Origin: an uncultured Dorea sp.
Lineage (GTDB): Bacteria; Bacillota; Clostridia; Lachnospirales; Lachnospiraceae
Assembly: GCA_910586965.1 (NCBI GenBank)
Contig: CAJUMF010000004.1
Location: forward strand, 85,129-149,128
Reading direction: 5' to 3'
DNA: 64,000 nucleotides
Shown: positions 52,411 to 61,410 of the stretch, one piece after another
Layout: each line of letters starts with the position of its first letter
How positions within the stretch are numbered: the stretch's first letter is position 1
Program-made: the position numbers and the translations under genes
Notes under the pieces: generated by a model
What the model was told of the DNA's origin: nothing
What the model saw: only the letters and a program-made list of their open reading frames with translations
Databases searched by the model: none

Positions 52411-55317
52411 ATGGACATTAAAGAACACAACGAAATGGCAGATGCAGTATCGGCATCTTATGCGCAGGCCATCAGCAGCACTTACCATAAGATCATGCGT
52501 GTGGACCTTGCTAGGGATCACTATGAAGTCGTGAAGATGAAGCCGGAGGACAGAATCTTTGGATATGGCACGGACAGCTTTGCAAGCTGGCTGGGGCAGT
52601 TTATTTACAACGGGGGAATCCATCCGGATGACATGAACAATTTTATATTGTTCACCCGGCCGGATCATTTGAAAAGTGCTTTGAATTCTGAAGGAAAGAC
52701 ACTGAGCTGCTGCTACAGGAGGCGTTCGGGAAATGACTACCGCTGGAATTTGATGGAGGTGGTGCCGGATTCCGAAGAGAATAGTACGTATATATTTTTG
52801 TACATAAAAGATATCCATGATATTTTGCAGGAGAGTTTGGAACTGGATGATGCGAGCCTTCGTGTGCAGGAAGTGATCCGTACACTGGGAGAACAGAATT
52901 TTGGAGTGTATGGCATTGACCTTGATACAGGAGAAGCTAATCTTGTGAGGGAAAACGGCCATACCCACACGGGCTGGAAGTCATGGACGCTTCAATGGGA
53001 TGAGATTGTAAATTCTCGCTTGATGAAGCAGATTCATCCGGCGGACAGAGATAAGTTTTGCGAGCAATTTTCTCTGGAGGGACTGCAGCGGACGAAAAAT
53101 GCAGATGTGCAGAAGGCGGATATGCTCTGTCAGTGGCGGGGAGAAGAAGATCATGAGTACCGGTATATGGCGGTGATAGCATATTACGGTGAGAAACACA
53201 GTATGAAAAATTATACGATCCTGGCCCTCCAGAATGTGGATAAGCGTGTGCGTCAGGAGCACACCCTCTCCCTGCGGGATATGCAGCTTGCGGCAATTTT
53301 GAAGTCCAGTTACAGTGTCATGACTACAGTTTATCTGGAAAACGGCCAGTGTGACCGAATCTGGATCAATGAAGCCAGCCAGATGCACAACGTTCTTTCA
53401 GGAAATTATAATCAATACTTCCATCAGGCATTAGAGAACACCGTCCATCCGGATGATGCCGAGGAATTTAAGAGAGTTATGAGTCCGGAACACTTGTATC
53501 AGAAAGCTGCCGGTACGCGGGATTATTCTGAGGAAATTTGCCAGTACCGTATGACCGGGACTTCTCTTAAGTGGTTAGAGCAGCATGTCATCTATTCCCG
53601 CCAGGGCAGCAGGATGTCAGTGAATATCCTGGGGCGGGATATCACACGGAAGAAATTGGAAGAAGAGCTAAAGCTCAAGGAAGAGCAGGAGCAGGCGGAT
53701 ATTATCCGAACACTTGGAGGTATGTTTTTTGCGACTTACTATGCAGACTTAGACCAGGATTCTTTCCGCAGTGTGACCCAGCTCCAAGAGGTGGAAAAGG
53801 TGCTGGAGGGAAAAGTGGATTACGCAACGGGGCTTAAGACTTATGCTGAGAATTTTGTCCATCCGGATGACCGGGAGGAGTATCTGAGGGTTCTAAGTAT
53901 CGCGAATCTCAAAAAGACGCTGAGCAAAAAACAGCCTTATGTGACATTTGCTTACCGGAAGCTTCCGGATAGTCCTGAGATGAGGCCGGAGGAGTATGGA
54001 TGGATACGAAGTACTGCTATCATGTCTCAATCGGATACGGACGGAAGCGCACGCTCTATCGTCTATGCCGCCCAGGATGTGACAGAGAGTAAGCGAAAAG
54101 AGATGAGGGAGCAGTTGGCTCTGCAGGCAGCATGTGAAGCGGCAGATTACGCGAATGCATCGAAACAAGAATTCCTTTCCTGCATGAGCCATAATATACG
54201 CACGCCTATGAATGGTATTATGGGCATGATCAAGATTGCGGCAGACAATGTGGATAATCAGGAGAAGGTAAAGAATTGTCTGGATAAAGCATCGTTATCA
54301 AGTCTGCAGCTTTTATCCACATTGAATGAGGTCTTAGATATCAGTCAGATTAAATCCGGGGGATTTCATTTGGATACAGAGGATTTCAATCTGTCTGAGC
54401 TGATGCAGGATATCGTCGCTTCAATCCTTCCCAGTATCAGGGCAAAGGGACTTCATCTTGAAGTCTATCCGATGCAGGTAGAGCATGGCGATGTCTGCGG
54501 GGACTGGCAGAGACTCCAGCAGATGTTCATGAATATATTAGGGAATTCTGTAAAATACACGCCTGCCGGCGGTACGCTGGAAATATCGGTTATTGAACGG
54601 GAGTCCAGAGAACGGGGGTGCCGTTCTTACGACTTTGTGTTCAGCGATAATGGTATCGGAATGGAGAAAGAGTTTATCCAACATATTTTTGAACCCTTCA
54701 GCCGTGCGGAAGATCCGAAGGTCAGCCAGATTGACGGGATCGGTCTGGGAATGTCGATCGCTCAAAACATTGCGCGTATGATGGGCGGAGCTATTAGTGT
54801 GGAAAGTGAGCCGGGACAGGGAACAAAGTTTATTGTGACGCTCATTTTAAGGCTTCAAAATCCGGTAGAGTATACGGACAGCCTGGCGGAATCAAGACAC
54901 AAGGAGCTTTCGGATGTCTCTTTCCGAGGATGCAGGATTCTTCTTGTAGAGGATAATAAGCTGAATCAGGAAATTGCCATGGAGCTTATCGGGGAGATCG
55001 GAGCTTTAGTCGAATGCGCTTCGGATGGCCGTAAAGGTCTTCAACGGTTTGCAGAGATGCCGGAAGGATATTATGATATGATCCTTATGGACATTCAGAT
55101 GCCTGTCATGAATGGATTTGAAGCCACACGTGCGATCCGTAAGCTGCCGCGTTCGGATGCGTCGGGGATTCCGATCATTGCACTGTCTGCCAATGTTGCC
55201 CCGGAGGATATTGCTATGAGCCGGGAATCAGGGATGAATGAGCATATAGCAAAGCCCCTTGATATTCCGCAGTTGATGGAGCGTATGGACTATTGGCTGA
55301 ATGGCAAAAAGAACTAA
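52411..55317 (+). CDS. Multi-PAS hybrid histidine kinase with C-terminal receiver
   Basis: 968 aa, no membrane helices. Up to four PAS-like modules (about 1-140, 145-290, 300-420, 435-570), each with an I-H/P-D-D turn such as IHPDDMN, IHPADRDKF and VHPDDAEEF. HisKA with His in SCMSHNIRTPMNGIMG, HATPase_c (NILGNSVKYTPAG; DGIGLGMSIA), and REC with Asp in ILMDIQMPVMNG. Start taken at 52411 (MDIKEHN); an ATG at 52408 is closer to GGAGGTG. A soluble sensor. It stands between trmD and rplS, where most Firmicutes have nothing. Confidence 0.88.
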   Translation: MDIKEHNEMADAVSASYAQAISSTYHKIMRVDLARDHYEVVKMKPEDRIFGYGTDSFASWLGQFIYNGGIHPDDMNNFILFTRPDHLKSALNSEGKTLSCCYRRRSGNDYRWNLMEVVPDSEENSTYIFLYIKDIHDILQESLELDDASLRVQEVIRTLGEQNFGVYGIDLDTGEANLVRENGHTHTGWKSWTLQWDEIVNSRLMKQIHPADRDKFCEQFSLEGLQRTKNADVQKADMLCQWRGEEDHEYRYMAVIAYYGEKHSMKNYTILALQNVDKRVRQEHTLSLRDMQLAAILKSSYSVMTTVYLENGQCDRIWINEASQMHNVLSGNYNQYFHQALENTVHPDDAEEFKRVMSPEHLYQKAAGTRDYSEEICQYRMTGTSLKWLEQHVIYSRQGSRMSVNILGRDITRKKLEEELKLKEEQEQADIIRTLGGMFFATYYADLDQDSFRSVTQLQEVEKVLEGKVDYATGLKTYAENFVHPDDREEYLRVLSIANLKKTLSKKQPYVTFAYRKLPDSPEMRPEEYGWIRSTAIMSQSDTDGSARSIVYAAQDVTESKRKEMREQLALQAACEAADYANASKQEFLSCMSHNIRTPMNGIMGMIKIAADNVDNQEKVKNCLDKASLSSLQLLSTLNEVLDISQIKSGGFHLDTEDFNLSELMQDIVASILPSIRAKGLHLEVYPMQVEHGDVCGDWQRLQQMFMNILGNSVKYTPAGGTLEISVIERESRERGCRSYDFVFSDNGIGMEKEFIQHIFEPFSRAEDPKVSQIDGIGLGMSIAQNIARMMGGAISVESEPGQGTKFIVTLILRLQNPVEYTDSLAESRHKELSDVSFRGCRILLVEDNKLNQEIAMELIGEIGALVECASDGRKGLQRFAEMPEGYYDMILMDIQMPVMNGFEATRAIRKLPRSDASGIPIIALSANVAPEDIAMSRESGMNEHIAKPLDIPQLMERMDYWLNGKKN

Positions 55318-55338
55318 AAATTTTTTGTCGAAAAAACC

Positions 55339-55367
55339 TTGCCATTATATGTTAAGTATGATAAACT
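55339..55367 (+). promoter_or_regulatory. Candidate promoter for rplS
   Basis: TTGCCA (55339-55344), 17-bp spacer, TAAACT (55362-55367). Gives rplS independence from the kinase gene. The 80-nt leader that follows may carry an L19-type regulatory structure, but no clear one was found. Confidence 0.45.
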
Positions 55368-55448
55368 ATAGCGTGTTGTGAAGAAATAGATGGTCCTCTG
55401 GTATGGATTTATATTAAGAACATCTGAAAAATAAGGAGGTCACACATA

Positions 55449-55793
55449 ATGAATGATATTATCAGGAATATTGAAGCTGAGCAGTTAAAAGAAGTGTCAG
55501 CGTTCAATGTAGGAGATACCGTGAAAGTATACGGTAAGATTAAAGAGGGTAACCGTGAGAGAATCCAGGTATTTGAAGGAACGGTTATCAAAAAGCAGGG
55601 CGGCAGCACGAGAGCTACGTTTACTGTCAGAAAGAATTCTAACGGCGTTGGTGTTGAGAAGACATGGCCGCTGCACTCACCGAATGTAGAGAAGGTTGAA
55701 GTAGTCAGAAGAGGTAAAGTAAGAAGGGCAAAACTGTTCTACTTAAGAGACCGTGTGGGCAAGAGAGCGAAAGTAAAAGAATTAGTAAAATAA
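55449..55793 (+). CDS. rplS: 50S ribosomal protein L19
   Basis: 114 aa: MNDIIRNIEAEQLKEVSAFNVGDTVKVYGKIKEGNRERIQ and VGVEKTWPLHSPNVEKVEV are L19 signatures. AAGGAGG precedes the ATG. Confidence 0.96.
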   Translation: MNDIIRNIEAEQLKEVSAFNVGDTVKVYGKIKEGNRERIQVFEGTVIKKQGGSTRATFTVRKNSNGVGVEKTWPLHSPNVEKVEVVRRGKVRRAKLFYLRDRVGKRAKVKELVK

Positions 55794-55804
55794 GAAATCA
55801 TATA

Positions 55805-55836
55805 AAAGGACAACTACATATCGTAATTGTCCTTTT
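55805..55836 (+). terminator. Terminator after rplS
   Basis: AAAGGACAA (55805-55813) pairs with TTGTCCTTT (55827-55835), followed by TTG. Confidence 0.82.
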
Positions 55837-55859
55837 TGTGATTATATGTGGAGATTTAT

Positions 55860-56543
55860 ATGAGGAGAACGAGGGGGACTGTCGGCAGGCGGCGGAGTGC
55901 GGCGAATCGGAGGAATTACGAGATCGAAAAAAAACGCCGCAAGATAGAACGAAAGCTCAGACGGCAGGAGATGAAGGAGGACGGCACGATTAAAGAAGCG
56001 GTGCAGGTAATCTTTGAGGCTCTTCCCTACGTGGGCGGATGGGTGTTGAAGATTGGGCTTGTCTGTATGTTTGCATTTGTATATGTCTGGTTTTTTGGAC
56101 AGAAAGTGAGCATGGTAGGCGATTCCATGAAGCCTGTTTTAAGTAACGGAGATATGGTGCTGGTTAATCGAATTGTCTATAATGCAATGACACCGCGACG
56201 CGGAGATGTGGTTGTGTTTAAACCCGGAGGGAATAAAAATTCCCATTATTATATCAAACGTATTATCGGCCTCCCCGGTGAGTCTGTCGAGATTATTGAG
56301 AACAGTATTTTTATTGATGGCGAGAAGCTGGAAGAGGATTATGATACGACTGATATTACAGATGTAGGTGTTGCCGGGGATAAAATCGAGTTAGGCGAAA
56401 ATGAATATTTTGTACTCGGCGACGATAGAGAGAACAGTAAAGACAGCCGCAGTCCAGATGTGGGTAATGTGCGGCGGATCGATATATACGGCAAGGCGTG
56501 GTTCGTATCATCTCCTTTAAAGCACGCCGGATTTATCAGATAG
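55860..56543 (+). CDS. lepB: Signal peptidase I (first copy), with a basic N-terminal extension
   Basis: 227 aa from MRRTRGTVGRRRS; an in-frame GTG at 55848 is possible but its ribosome site fits the ATG. A 40-residue Arg/Lys-rich cytoplasmic extension, membrane helix 60-80, nucleophile Ser89 in VGDSMKP and general base Lys133 in YYIKRIIGLPGES. Cleaves secretory signal peptides. Second copy at 57421, with rbgA between them. Confidence 0.93.
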   Translation: MRRTRGTVGRRRSAANRRNYEIEKKRRKIERKLRRQEMKEDGTIKEAVQVIFEALPYVGGWVLKIGLVCMFAFVYVWFFGQKVSMVGDSMKPVLSNGDMVLVNRIVYNAMTPRRGDVVVFKPGGNKNSHYYIKRIIGLPGESVEIIENSIFIDGEKLEEDYDTTDITDVGVAGDKIELGENEYFVLGDDRENSKDSRSPDVGNVRRIDIYGKAWFVSSPLKHAGFIR

Positions 56544-56554
56544 AGAGGTAGATT

Positions 56555-57394
56555 ATGCATTTTCAATGGTATCCCGGTCATATGACGAAGGCAAAACGTA
56601 TGATGCAGGAGAATATGAAGCTGGTTGACCTGGTGATCGAGTTAGTGGACGCAAGGATCCCGCTCAGCAGCCGGAATCCGGACATTGATGAATTGGGAAA
56701 GAACAAGGCGAGAGTTGTCCTGCTGAATAAAGCAGATCTGGCGGAGGAGAGATGGAATGAAGCATGGATCAGATATTTTGAGGAACGAGGGTTTCTGGCA
56801 GTAAAGGTGAATTCTAAAAAAGGCAGCGGCATGAAGGAGATCCAAGCCGTTATCGGGAAAGCATGCAAGGCGAAAATTGAACGGGACAGAAGGCGGGGGA
56901 TCTTAAACCGCCCGGTGCGCGCTATGGTGGTTGGAATCCCGAATGTGGGGAAGTCTACATTTATCAATGCGCTGGCGGGCAAGGCATGTGCGAAGACAGG
57001 CAATAAACCCGGTGTGACAAAAGGAAAGCAGTGGATACGATTAAATAAACAAGTGGAGCTTTTAGATACGCCGGGGATTCTCTGGCCTAAGTTCGAGGAC
57101 CAGAAAGTGGGGCTTAGACTTGCATTTATCGGCTCTATCAAAGATGAGATCTTAAACACAGAGGAGCTGGCGTGTGAGTTCATAAAGTACATGGATCAGG
57201 AGTATGACGGGGTGCTGAAAGAAAAGTACCATGTGGAGGCTTTAGATGACAGTTATGGGACATTATTGGATATAGCCAGGAACCGGCATTGTCTCGTGAG
57301 AGGAAATGAGCTGGATACCGGAAAAGCAGCGGCGCTGCTCTTGGATGATTTCAGGAATGGAAAGCTTGGCAGGATTACATTGGAAAAGTGTTAA
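56555..57394 (+). CDS. rbgA: Ribosome biogenesis GTPase RbgA (YlqF)
   Basis: 279 aa circularly permuted GTPase: G4 NKAD at 58-61 precedes G1 GIPNVGKST (127-135), and G3 DTPGIL. Starts MHFQWYPGHMTKAK, the family hallmark. Needed for late 50S assembly (L16 entry). AGAGAGGT precedes the ATG. Confidence 0.96.
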   Translation: MHFQWYPGHMTKAKRMMQENMKLVDLVIELVDARIPLSSRNPDIDELGKNKARVVLLNKADLAEERWNEAWIRYFEERGFLAVKVNSKKGSGMKEIQAVIGKACKAKIERDRRRGILNRPVRAMVVGIPNVGKSTFINALAGKACAKTGNKPGVTKGKQWIRLNKQVELLDTPGILWPKFEDQKVGLRLAFIGSIKDEILNTEELACEFIKYMDQEYDGVLKEKYHVEALDDSYGTLLDIARNRHCLVRGNELDTGKAAALLLDDFRNGKLGRITLEKC

Positions 57395-57420
57395 AATAAG
57401 AAAGTTTAAGGGGCATGAAA

Positions 57421-57993
57421 ATGGCAAAGCATGAAGCGGAAGAGAAAGAGGTAGAAAAAAGTATTTTTAAGGAGCTTTTTGGGTGGGTTCTATACCTTCT
57501 GATCGTAGTGGGACTCACCTATCTGATACTTACTTATGTAGGACAGCGGACAAGAGTGAGCGGGCATTCTATGGAGACGACGTTGAGCAATGGGGATAAT
57601 CTGATCGTTGATAAGCTGTCCTATCGTTTCCGGGATCCGAAGCGTTTTGATATCATCGTTTTTCCGTATAAATATGAGGAAAATACATATTATATCAAAC
57701 GGATCATCGGACTGCCGGGGGAGACCGTCCAGGTTGCAGACGGATGCGCGTATATTGACGGGGAGCTTCTGGAATCTGATATCTACGGTGCAGAGCCTAT
57801 GGACAATGCAGGTATAGCGGATACCCCGATCACGCTGGGAGAAGAGGAATATTTTGTACTTGGTGATAATCGGAATCACAGTTCAGACAGCCGGGATCCG
57901 AGTGTGGGAATCCTGACAAGGGATGATTTGCTTGGAAGAGCATGGATAAGGATCTTTCCGTTTGACCATATGGGAGTGATCAGACATGAATAA
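57421..57993 (+). CDS. lepB: Signal peptidase I (second copy)
   Basis: 190 aa from MAKHEAEEKEVEKS; AAGGGG lies seven nt upstream, so the ATG at 57415 is rejected. One membrane helix (21-39), Ser50 in SGHSMET and Lys93 in YYIKRIIGLPGET. Shorter extension than the first copy. Its last 8 bases overlap the start of rnhB. Confidence 0.93.
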   Translation: MAKHEAEEKEVEKSIFKELFGWVLYLLIVVGLTYLILTYVGQRTRVSGHSMETTLSNGDNLIVDKLSYRFRDPKRFDIIVFPYKYEENTYYIKRIIGLPGETVQVADGCAYIDGELLESDIYGAEPMDNAGIADTPITLGEEEYFVLGDNRNHSSDSRDPSVGILTRDDLLGRAWIRIFPFDHMGVIRHE

Positions 57994-58645
57994 ACGGGAA
58001 GAAGAAAGGCTTTTGAAGCAGAAAATAAAGCTTGAAAAGGAAAGAACACGCTTAAGAGAGATGTGCGTATATGAAGAAGAATATGGGATGTATCAGCATA
58101 TATGCGGTATCGATGAGGCAGGCAGAGGTCCTCTTGCAGGTCCGGTCGTGGCAGGAGCAGTGATTCTTGCGAAAGGTACAGAGATTCTGTACTTGAATGA
58201 TTCCAAAAAGCTTTCGGCCAAAAAGAGGGAAGAGTTGTATGAAGAGATTCTAAAAAAGGCTGTTTCAGTGGGAGTGGGAGTTGTGGGCCCGGAGAGAATT
58301 GACGAGATCAATATCCTTCAGGCAACTTATGAGGCGATGGGTGAGGCAGTCAGGAACCTGAAAGCAGAGCCGGATATACTTCTTAATGATGCAGTTACGA
58401 TACCGGACATAGAGATCAGGCAAGTGCCCATTGTAAAGGGAGATGCAAAAAGTGTCTCTATTGCTGCGGCAAGTATTATTGCAAAGGTCACAAGGGACCG
58501 GATGATGGCGGAGTATGAGTATGCTTATCCTGGGTACGGTTTTGCAAAGCATAAAGGGTACGGGACAAAAGAGCATACGGAAAGCATTAAGAGACTGGGG
58601 CCATGCCCAATCCACCGGAGGACATTTATCAAAAAATTCGTGTGA
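57986..58645 (+). CDS. rnhB: Ribonuclease HII
   Basis: 219 aa. Catalytic DEAGRGPLAGPVVAGAV and the Glu/Asp sites (DSKKLSAKKR, GDAKSVSIAAASIIAKVTRD) are clear; C-terminal GYGFAKHKGYGTKEH. A 40-residue Lys/Glu-rich N-terminal helix precedes the domain. Removes ribonucleotides from DNA. Overlaps lepB. Confidence 0.96.
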   Translation: MNKREEERLLKQKIKLEKERTRLREMCVYEEEYGMYQHICGIDEAGRGPLAGPVVAGAVILAKGTEILYLNDSKKLSAKKREELYEEILKKAVSVGVGVVGPERIDEINILQATYEAMGEAVRNLKAEPDILLNDAVTIPDIEIRQVPIVKGDAKSVSIAAASIIAKVTRDRMMAEYEYAYPGYGFAKHKGYGTKEHTESIKRLGPCPIHRRTFIKKFV

Positions 58646-58667
58646 GCGGAGTCCGGAATTAAAAAAT

Positions 58668-59036
58668 ATGGTAAAACAAAAATACAATAAACGCCAGGTA
58701 GGGGCTCAATATGAAAAGACAGCGGGGGAATATCTGGTGTCATGCGGCTATGAGATACTGGAGTATAATTTTCGCTGCCGTATGGGTGAGATTGATATTA
58801 TCGCAAGAGACGGGGAATATCTGGTGTTCTGTGAGGTGAAGTATCGCAGGGGAGGGGCTATGGGCCATCCCTTAGAAGCGGTTGGTCCCCGCAAGCAGCA
58901 GGTGATTTCCAGATGCGCGCTATGGTATCTGGCGACGAGGCATCTTGCTGGAGCTTTGTGCAGGTTTGATGTGGTCGGTATAGAGGATGAAGAGATTATT
59001 TTGATTAAAAATGCATTTGAATATGCGGGGAGATAG
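58668..59036 (+). CDS. YraN family endonuclease-like protein
   Basis: 122 aa from MVKQKYNKRQVGAQYEK; the open frame reaches upstream into rnhB without a better start. Carries the restriction-like core GEIDIIARDGEYLVFCEVKYR (Asp/Glu-x-Lys type). Regularly placed after rnhB. Molecular role unknown. Confidence 0.9.
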   Translation: MVKQKYNKRQVGAQYEKTAGEYLVSCGYEILEYNFRCRMGEIDIIARDGEYLVFCEVKYRRGGAMGHPLEAVGPRKQQVISRCALWYLATRHLAGALCRFDVVGIEDEEIILIKNAFEYAGR

Positions 59037-59039
59037 TGG

Positions 59040-59870
59040 ATGCTTGGATTAAAATATAAAAATCAGGACAGAATCTTTGAAGAAAGAGAGGTAGGCGGTG
59101 TACCGTATCTGTCTTATCCGGTATTAGAAAATTTAGGAATCGTAAATCACGGATTTTCCACAAGACTTGGAGGAGTGAGCAAGGGAAACTGTGCGTCTAT
59201 GAACATAAGTACAACCAGAGGGGATGATCCGGCTGCGATCAAGGAGAATACCCGCAGGATTGCACAGGCGATCGGCGTAGAGCCTGAGAGTATGGTCTAT
59301 ACACACCAGACGCATACGGTGAACGTTGCAGTCGTGAGAGAGGGAGACCAGGGAAAGCGGTTTATGGAGACAGACGGCATGGTAACGAATGTTCCGGGAA
59401 TCTGTCTTGTGACTTTCTATGCAGATTGTGTTCCCTTATATTTTGTGGACCCTGTGAAAAAGGCAATTGGACTTAGCCATTCCGGATGGCGGGGCACGGT
59501 CCACAGGATGGGAAAAGCAACGGTCGAGAAGATGCAGGAGACTTACGGAAGCGATCCGGCGGATATCATTGCGGCAATCGGACCGTCAATTTGTCAGGAT
59601 TGTTATGAAGTGAGCGAGGATGTGATCGGTGAATTTCGAAAGGAATTTGAAGAAGAAGTGCTGCCGGAACTATTCTATGAGAAAGGGAAGGGAAAGTACC
59701 AGTTAAACCTTTGGAGGGCGAATGAGGAGGTACTGCTGGATGCAGGAGTATTAAAAGAGCATATAGCGGTGACAAACTTATGCACACATTGCAATCCTGA
59801 GATTTTATTTTCTCACAGGACAACAGGAAATAAGCGAGGTAACTTAAGTGCATTTCTTGCACTTAAATGA
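59040..59870 (+). CDS. pgeF: Peptidoglycan editing factor PgeF / YfiH multi-copper oxidase-like protein
   Basis: 276 aa. FSTRLGGVSKGNCASMN, QTHTVNVAVV, CLVTFYADCVPLYFVD and GLSHSGWRGTVHRMG with IGPSICQDCYEV form the zinc- and nucleoside-binding core (LACC1 family). Known members hydrolyse purine nucleosides or edit peptidoglycan precursors. Starts 3 nt after yraN. Confidence 0.92.
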   Translation: MLGLKYKNQDRIFEEREVGGVPYLSYPVLENLGIVNHGFSTRLGGVSKGNCASMNISTTRGDDPAAIKENTRRIAQAIGVEPESMVYTHQTHTVNVAVVREGDQGKRFMETDGMVTNVPGICLVTFYADCVPLYFVDPVKKAIGLSHSGWRGTVHRMGKATVEKMQETYGSDPADIIAAIGPSICQDCYEVSEDVIGEFRKEFEEEVLPELFYEKGKGKYQLNLWRANEEVLLDAGVLKEHIAVTNLCTHCNPEILFSHRTTGNKRGNLSAFLALK

Positions 59871-59886
59871 TGGCAGGGAGGCAGTA

Positions 59887-60804
59887 ATGGAAGAAGAGAC
59901 GATGAATGAGGTCGCCCAGACGGCGCAGGATACAGTGGAAGAAGTTGCACAGACAACACAAAATACAGTGGATGAAGTGGGCAGGCTGACTTCGTACATT
60001 CAGGAAAATATACCGGTGTTTATCTCATTTGGTCTAAAAGTGTTGTTTGCAATACTGATATTCTGTATGGGGCGGGTATTGATCAAGTGGATACGGAAAA
60101 TTGTGGGCAAATCATTGGAGCGCTCCAATGTAGATAAAGGCGTAGAACAGTTTGTGGATTCTATGTTGAAGTTTTCTCTTTATTTTGTACTCATTTTTAC
60201 GATCGCGACGAAGTTCGGAGTTGATGCAGCATCGGTGGCGGCTGTTATTGCATCAGCGGGCGTGGCGCTTGGTCTTGCGCTTCAAGGAAGTCTTTCGAAT
60301 TTTGCGGGCGGTGTGCTGATCCTCATTCTGAAGCCTTTTAAGGTGGGGGATTATATTATCGAGGATACGAATAAGAACGAGGGCACGGTCAAAGAGATCC
60401 AGATATTTTATACGAAGCTTACTACCATTGACAACAGGACGATCGTCATACCAAACGGTATGCTGACGAACAACAGCCTTACAAATGTAACAGAGAAAAA
60501 TGAAAGACAGCTCGACCTCAGGATCGGGATCTCTTACCATGCGGATATACGGAAGGCAAAAGGAATCTTAGAGAAGCTCCTCAGAGAAGATGCGGCAGTG
60601 CTGAAAGAAGAACAGATGAATGTATTTGTGGCGGAGCTTTCGGATTCTGCGGTGGTGCTTGGGCTGCGGGCATGGGTAAAGAATGATGAATTTTGGCCGG
60701 CAAAGTGGCGGATTTTAGAGAATGTCAAGCTGGAATTAGAAGAGAATGGAATCGAAATACCGTATCCGCAGATGACGGTTCATGTGGCAGGAGAAAAAAA
60801 GTGA
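59887..60804 (+). CDS. Small-conductance mechanosensitive channel family protein
   Basis: 305 aa from MEEETMNEVAQTAQ with GGGAGG upstream; the in-frame earlier M is inside pgeF. A Gln/Thr repeat-like N-terminus, three membrane helices (about 40-60, 80-105, 110-135), MscS pore motif GLALQGSLSNFAGGVLILI and a soluble vestibule domain. Opens under osmotic down-shock. Confidence 0.92.
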   Translation: MEEETMNEVAQTAQDTVEEVAQTTQNTVDEVGRLTSYIQENIPVFISFGLKVLFAILIFCMGRVLIKWIRKIVGKSLERSNVDKGVEQFVDSMLKFSLYFVLIFTIATKFGVDAASVAAVIASAGVALGLALQGSLSNFAGGVLILILKPFKVGDYIIEDTNKNEGTVKEIQIFYTKLTTIDNRTIVIPNGMLTNNSLTNVTEKNERQLDLRIGISYHADIRKAKGILEKLLREDAAVLKEEQMNVFVAELSDSAVVLGLRAWVKNDEFWPAKWRILENVKLELEENGIEIPYPQMTVHVAGEKK

Positions 60805-60825
60805 TAACTTTTTTAGAAAAAATCC

Positions 60826-60853
60826 TTGCAAATATTGCGAATTTCGTTATAAT
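60826..60853 (+). promoter_or_regulatory. Promoter for tRNA-Thr(CGT)
   Basis: TTGCAA (60826-60831), 16-bp spacer, consensus TATAAT (60848-60853). Confidence 0.72.
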
Positions 60854-60899
60854 AGTATTTGTGATTGCATATGCGGTGCATTTGCAGTTTACACATAGT

Positions 60900-60972
60900 G
60901 CTGGAATAGCTCAGTCGGTAGAGCACTTCACTCGTAATGAAGGGGTCGTCGGTTCAAGTCCGATTTCCAGCT
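60900..60972 (+). tRNA. tRNA-Thr (anticodon CGT)
   Basis: Acceptor GCTGGAA/TTCCAGC, anticodon stem CTTCA/TGAAG with loop CTCGTAA (anticodon CGT), T loop TTCAAGT. No encoded CCA. Confidence 0.95.
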
Positions 60973-60982
60973 TTTGATTTGG

Positions 60983-61023
60983 GTGCTGCAGGCTTGGATT
61001 ATGCCAGGATTGCGGCATTTTTT
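60983..61023 (+). terminator. Terminator after tRNA-Thr(CGT)
   Basis: GTGCTGC pairs with GCGGCAT (outer stem), CTTGG with CCAGG (inner stem), followed by six Ts. Confidence 0.72.
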
Positions 61024-61410
61024 ACTAAGAGGAAGATATTTCTGTTATCAATTAGATGCCAGAAAGCTTTATTTTGTCAAAATTTTTAAAAAAGAGGTGT
61101 TAATGACTTATTTATATGTTATTTATGCCGATAATTGTATAAAAGAGGGTTTCTGATAAGGGGAATTCTGATGATTTATAAATTCAGAAGACAGGAGGCT
61201 GAGGAACGAGTATGAGTGTGAATTTATTTCAGGCAGGTCCATAGAGGGAAGTATAAGGCTGTTTGCAGGTGTTGTCCAGACAGGCAAATAGATGTGGCGA
61301 TAGCTTGAAAAAAAGGCTGTGGAAATAATCAGTGATGCCGCCCAGCCGGTATGCATAGAATGTATATCATAGAAAACAGGCATTAATACATACAAAGAGA
61401 GGATAATAGT
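61024..61410 (+). other. Leader region of the chemoreceptor with three very short reading frames
   Basis: 387 nt with no recognised gene or riboswitch. Three short frames follow one another, each with a purine-rich site: 61103-61156 (17 aa, GAGGTG upstream), 61171-61215 (14 aa, AAGGGG upstream), and 61212-61244 (10 aa, AGGAGG upstream), the last two sharing ATGA. The +1-frame downstream reads as a broken protein-like string with stops, so this may also be a decayed gene. A GTTTGC...GGCAAAT hairpin near 61260-61291 adds RNA structure. Confidence 0.4.

Noticed and set aside
61157..61410. Cyclic-di-GMP riboswitch before the chemoreceptor
   Set aside because: Class I (GEMM) and class II hallmarks were looked for and not found; the region is left as an unexplained leader.
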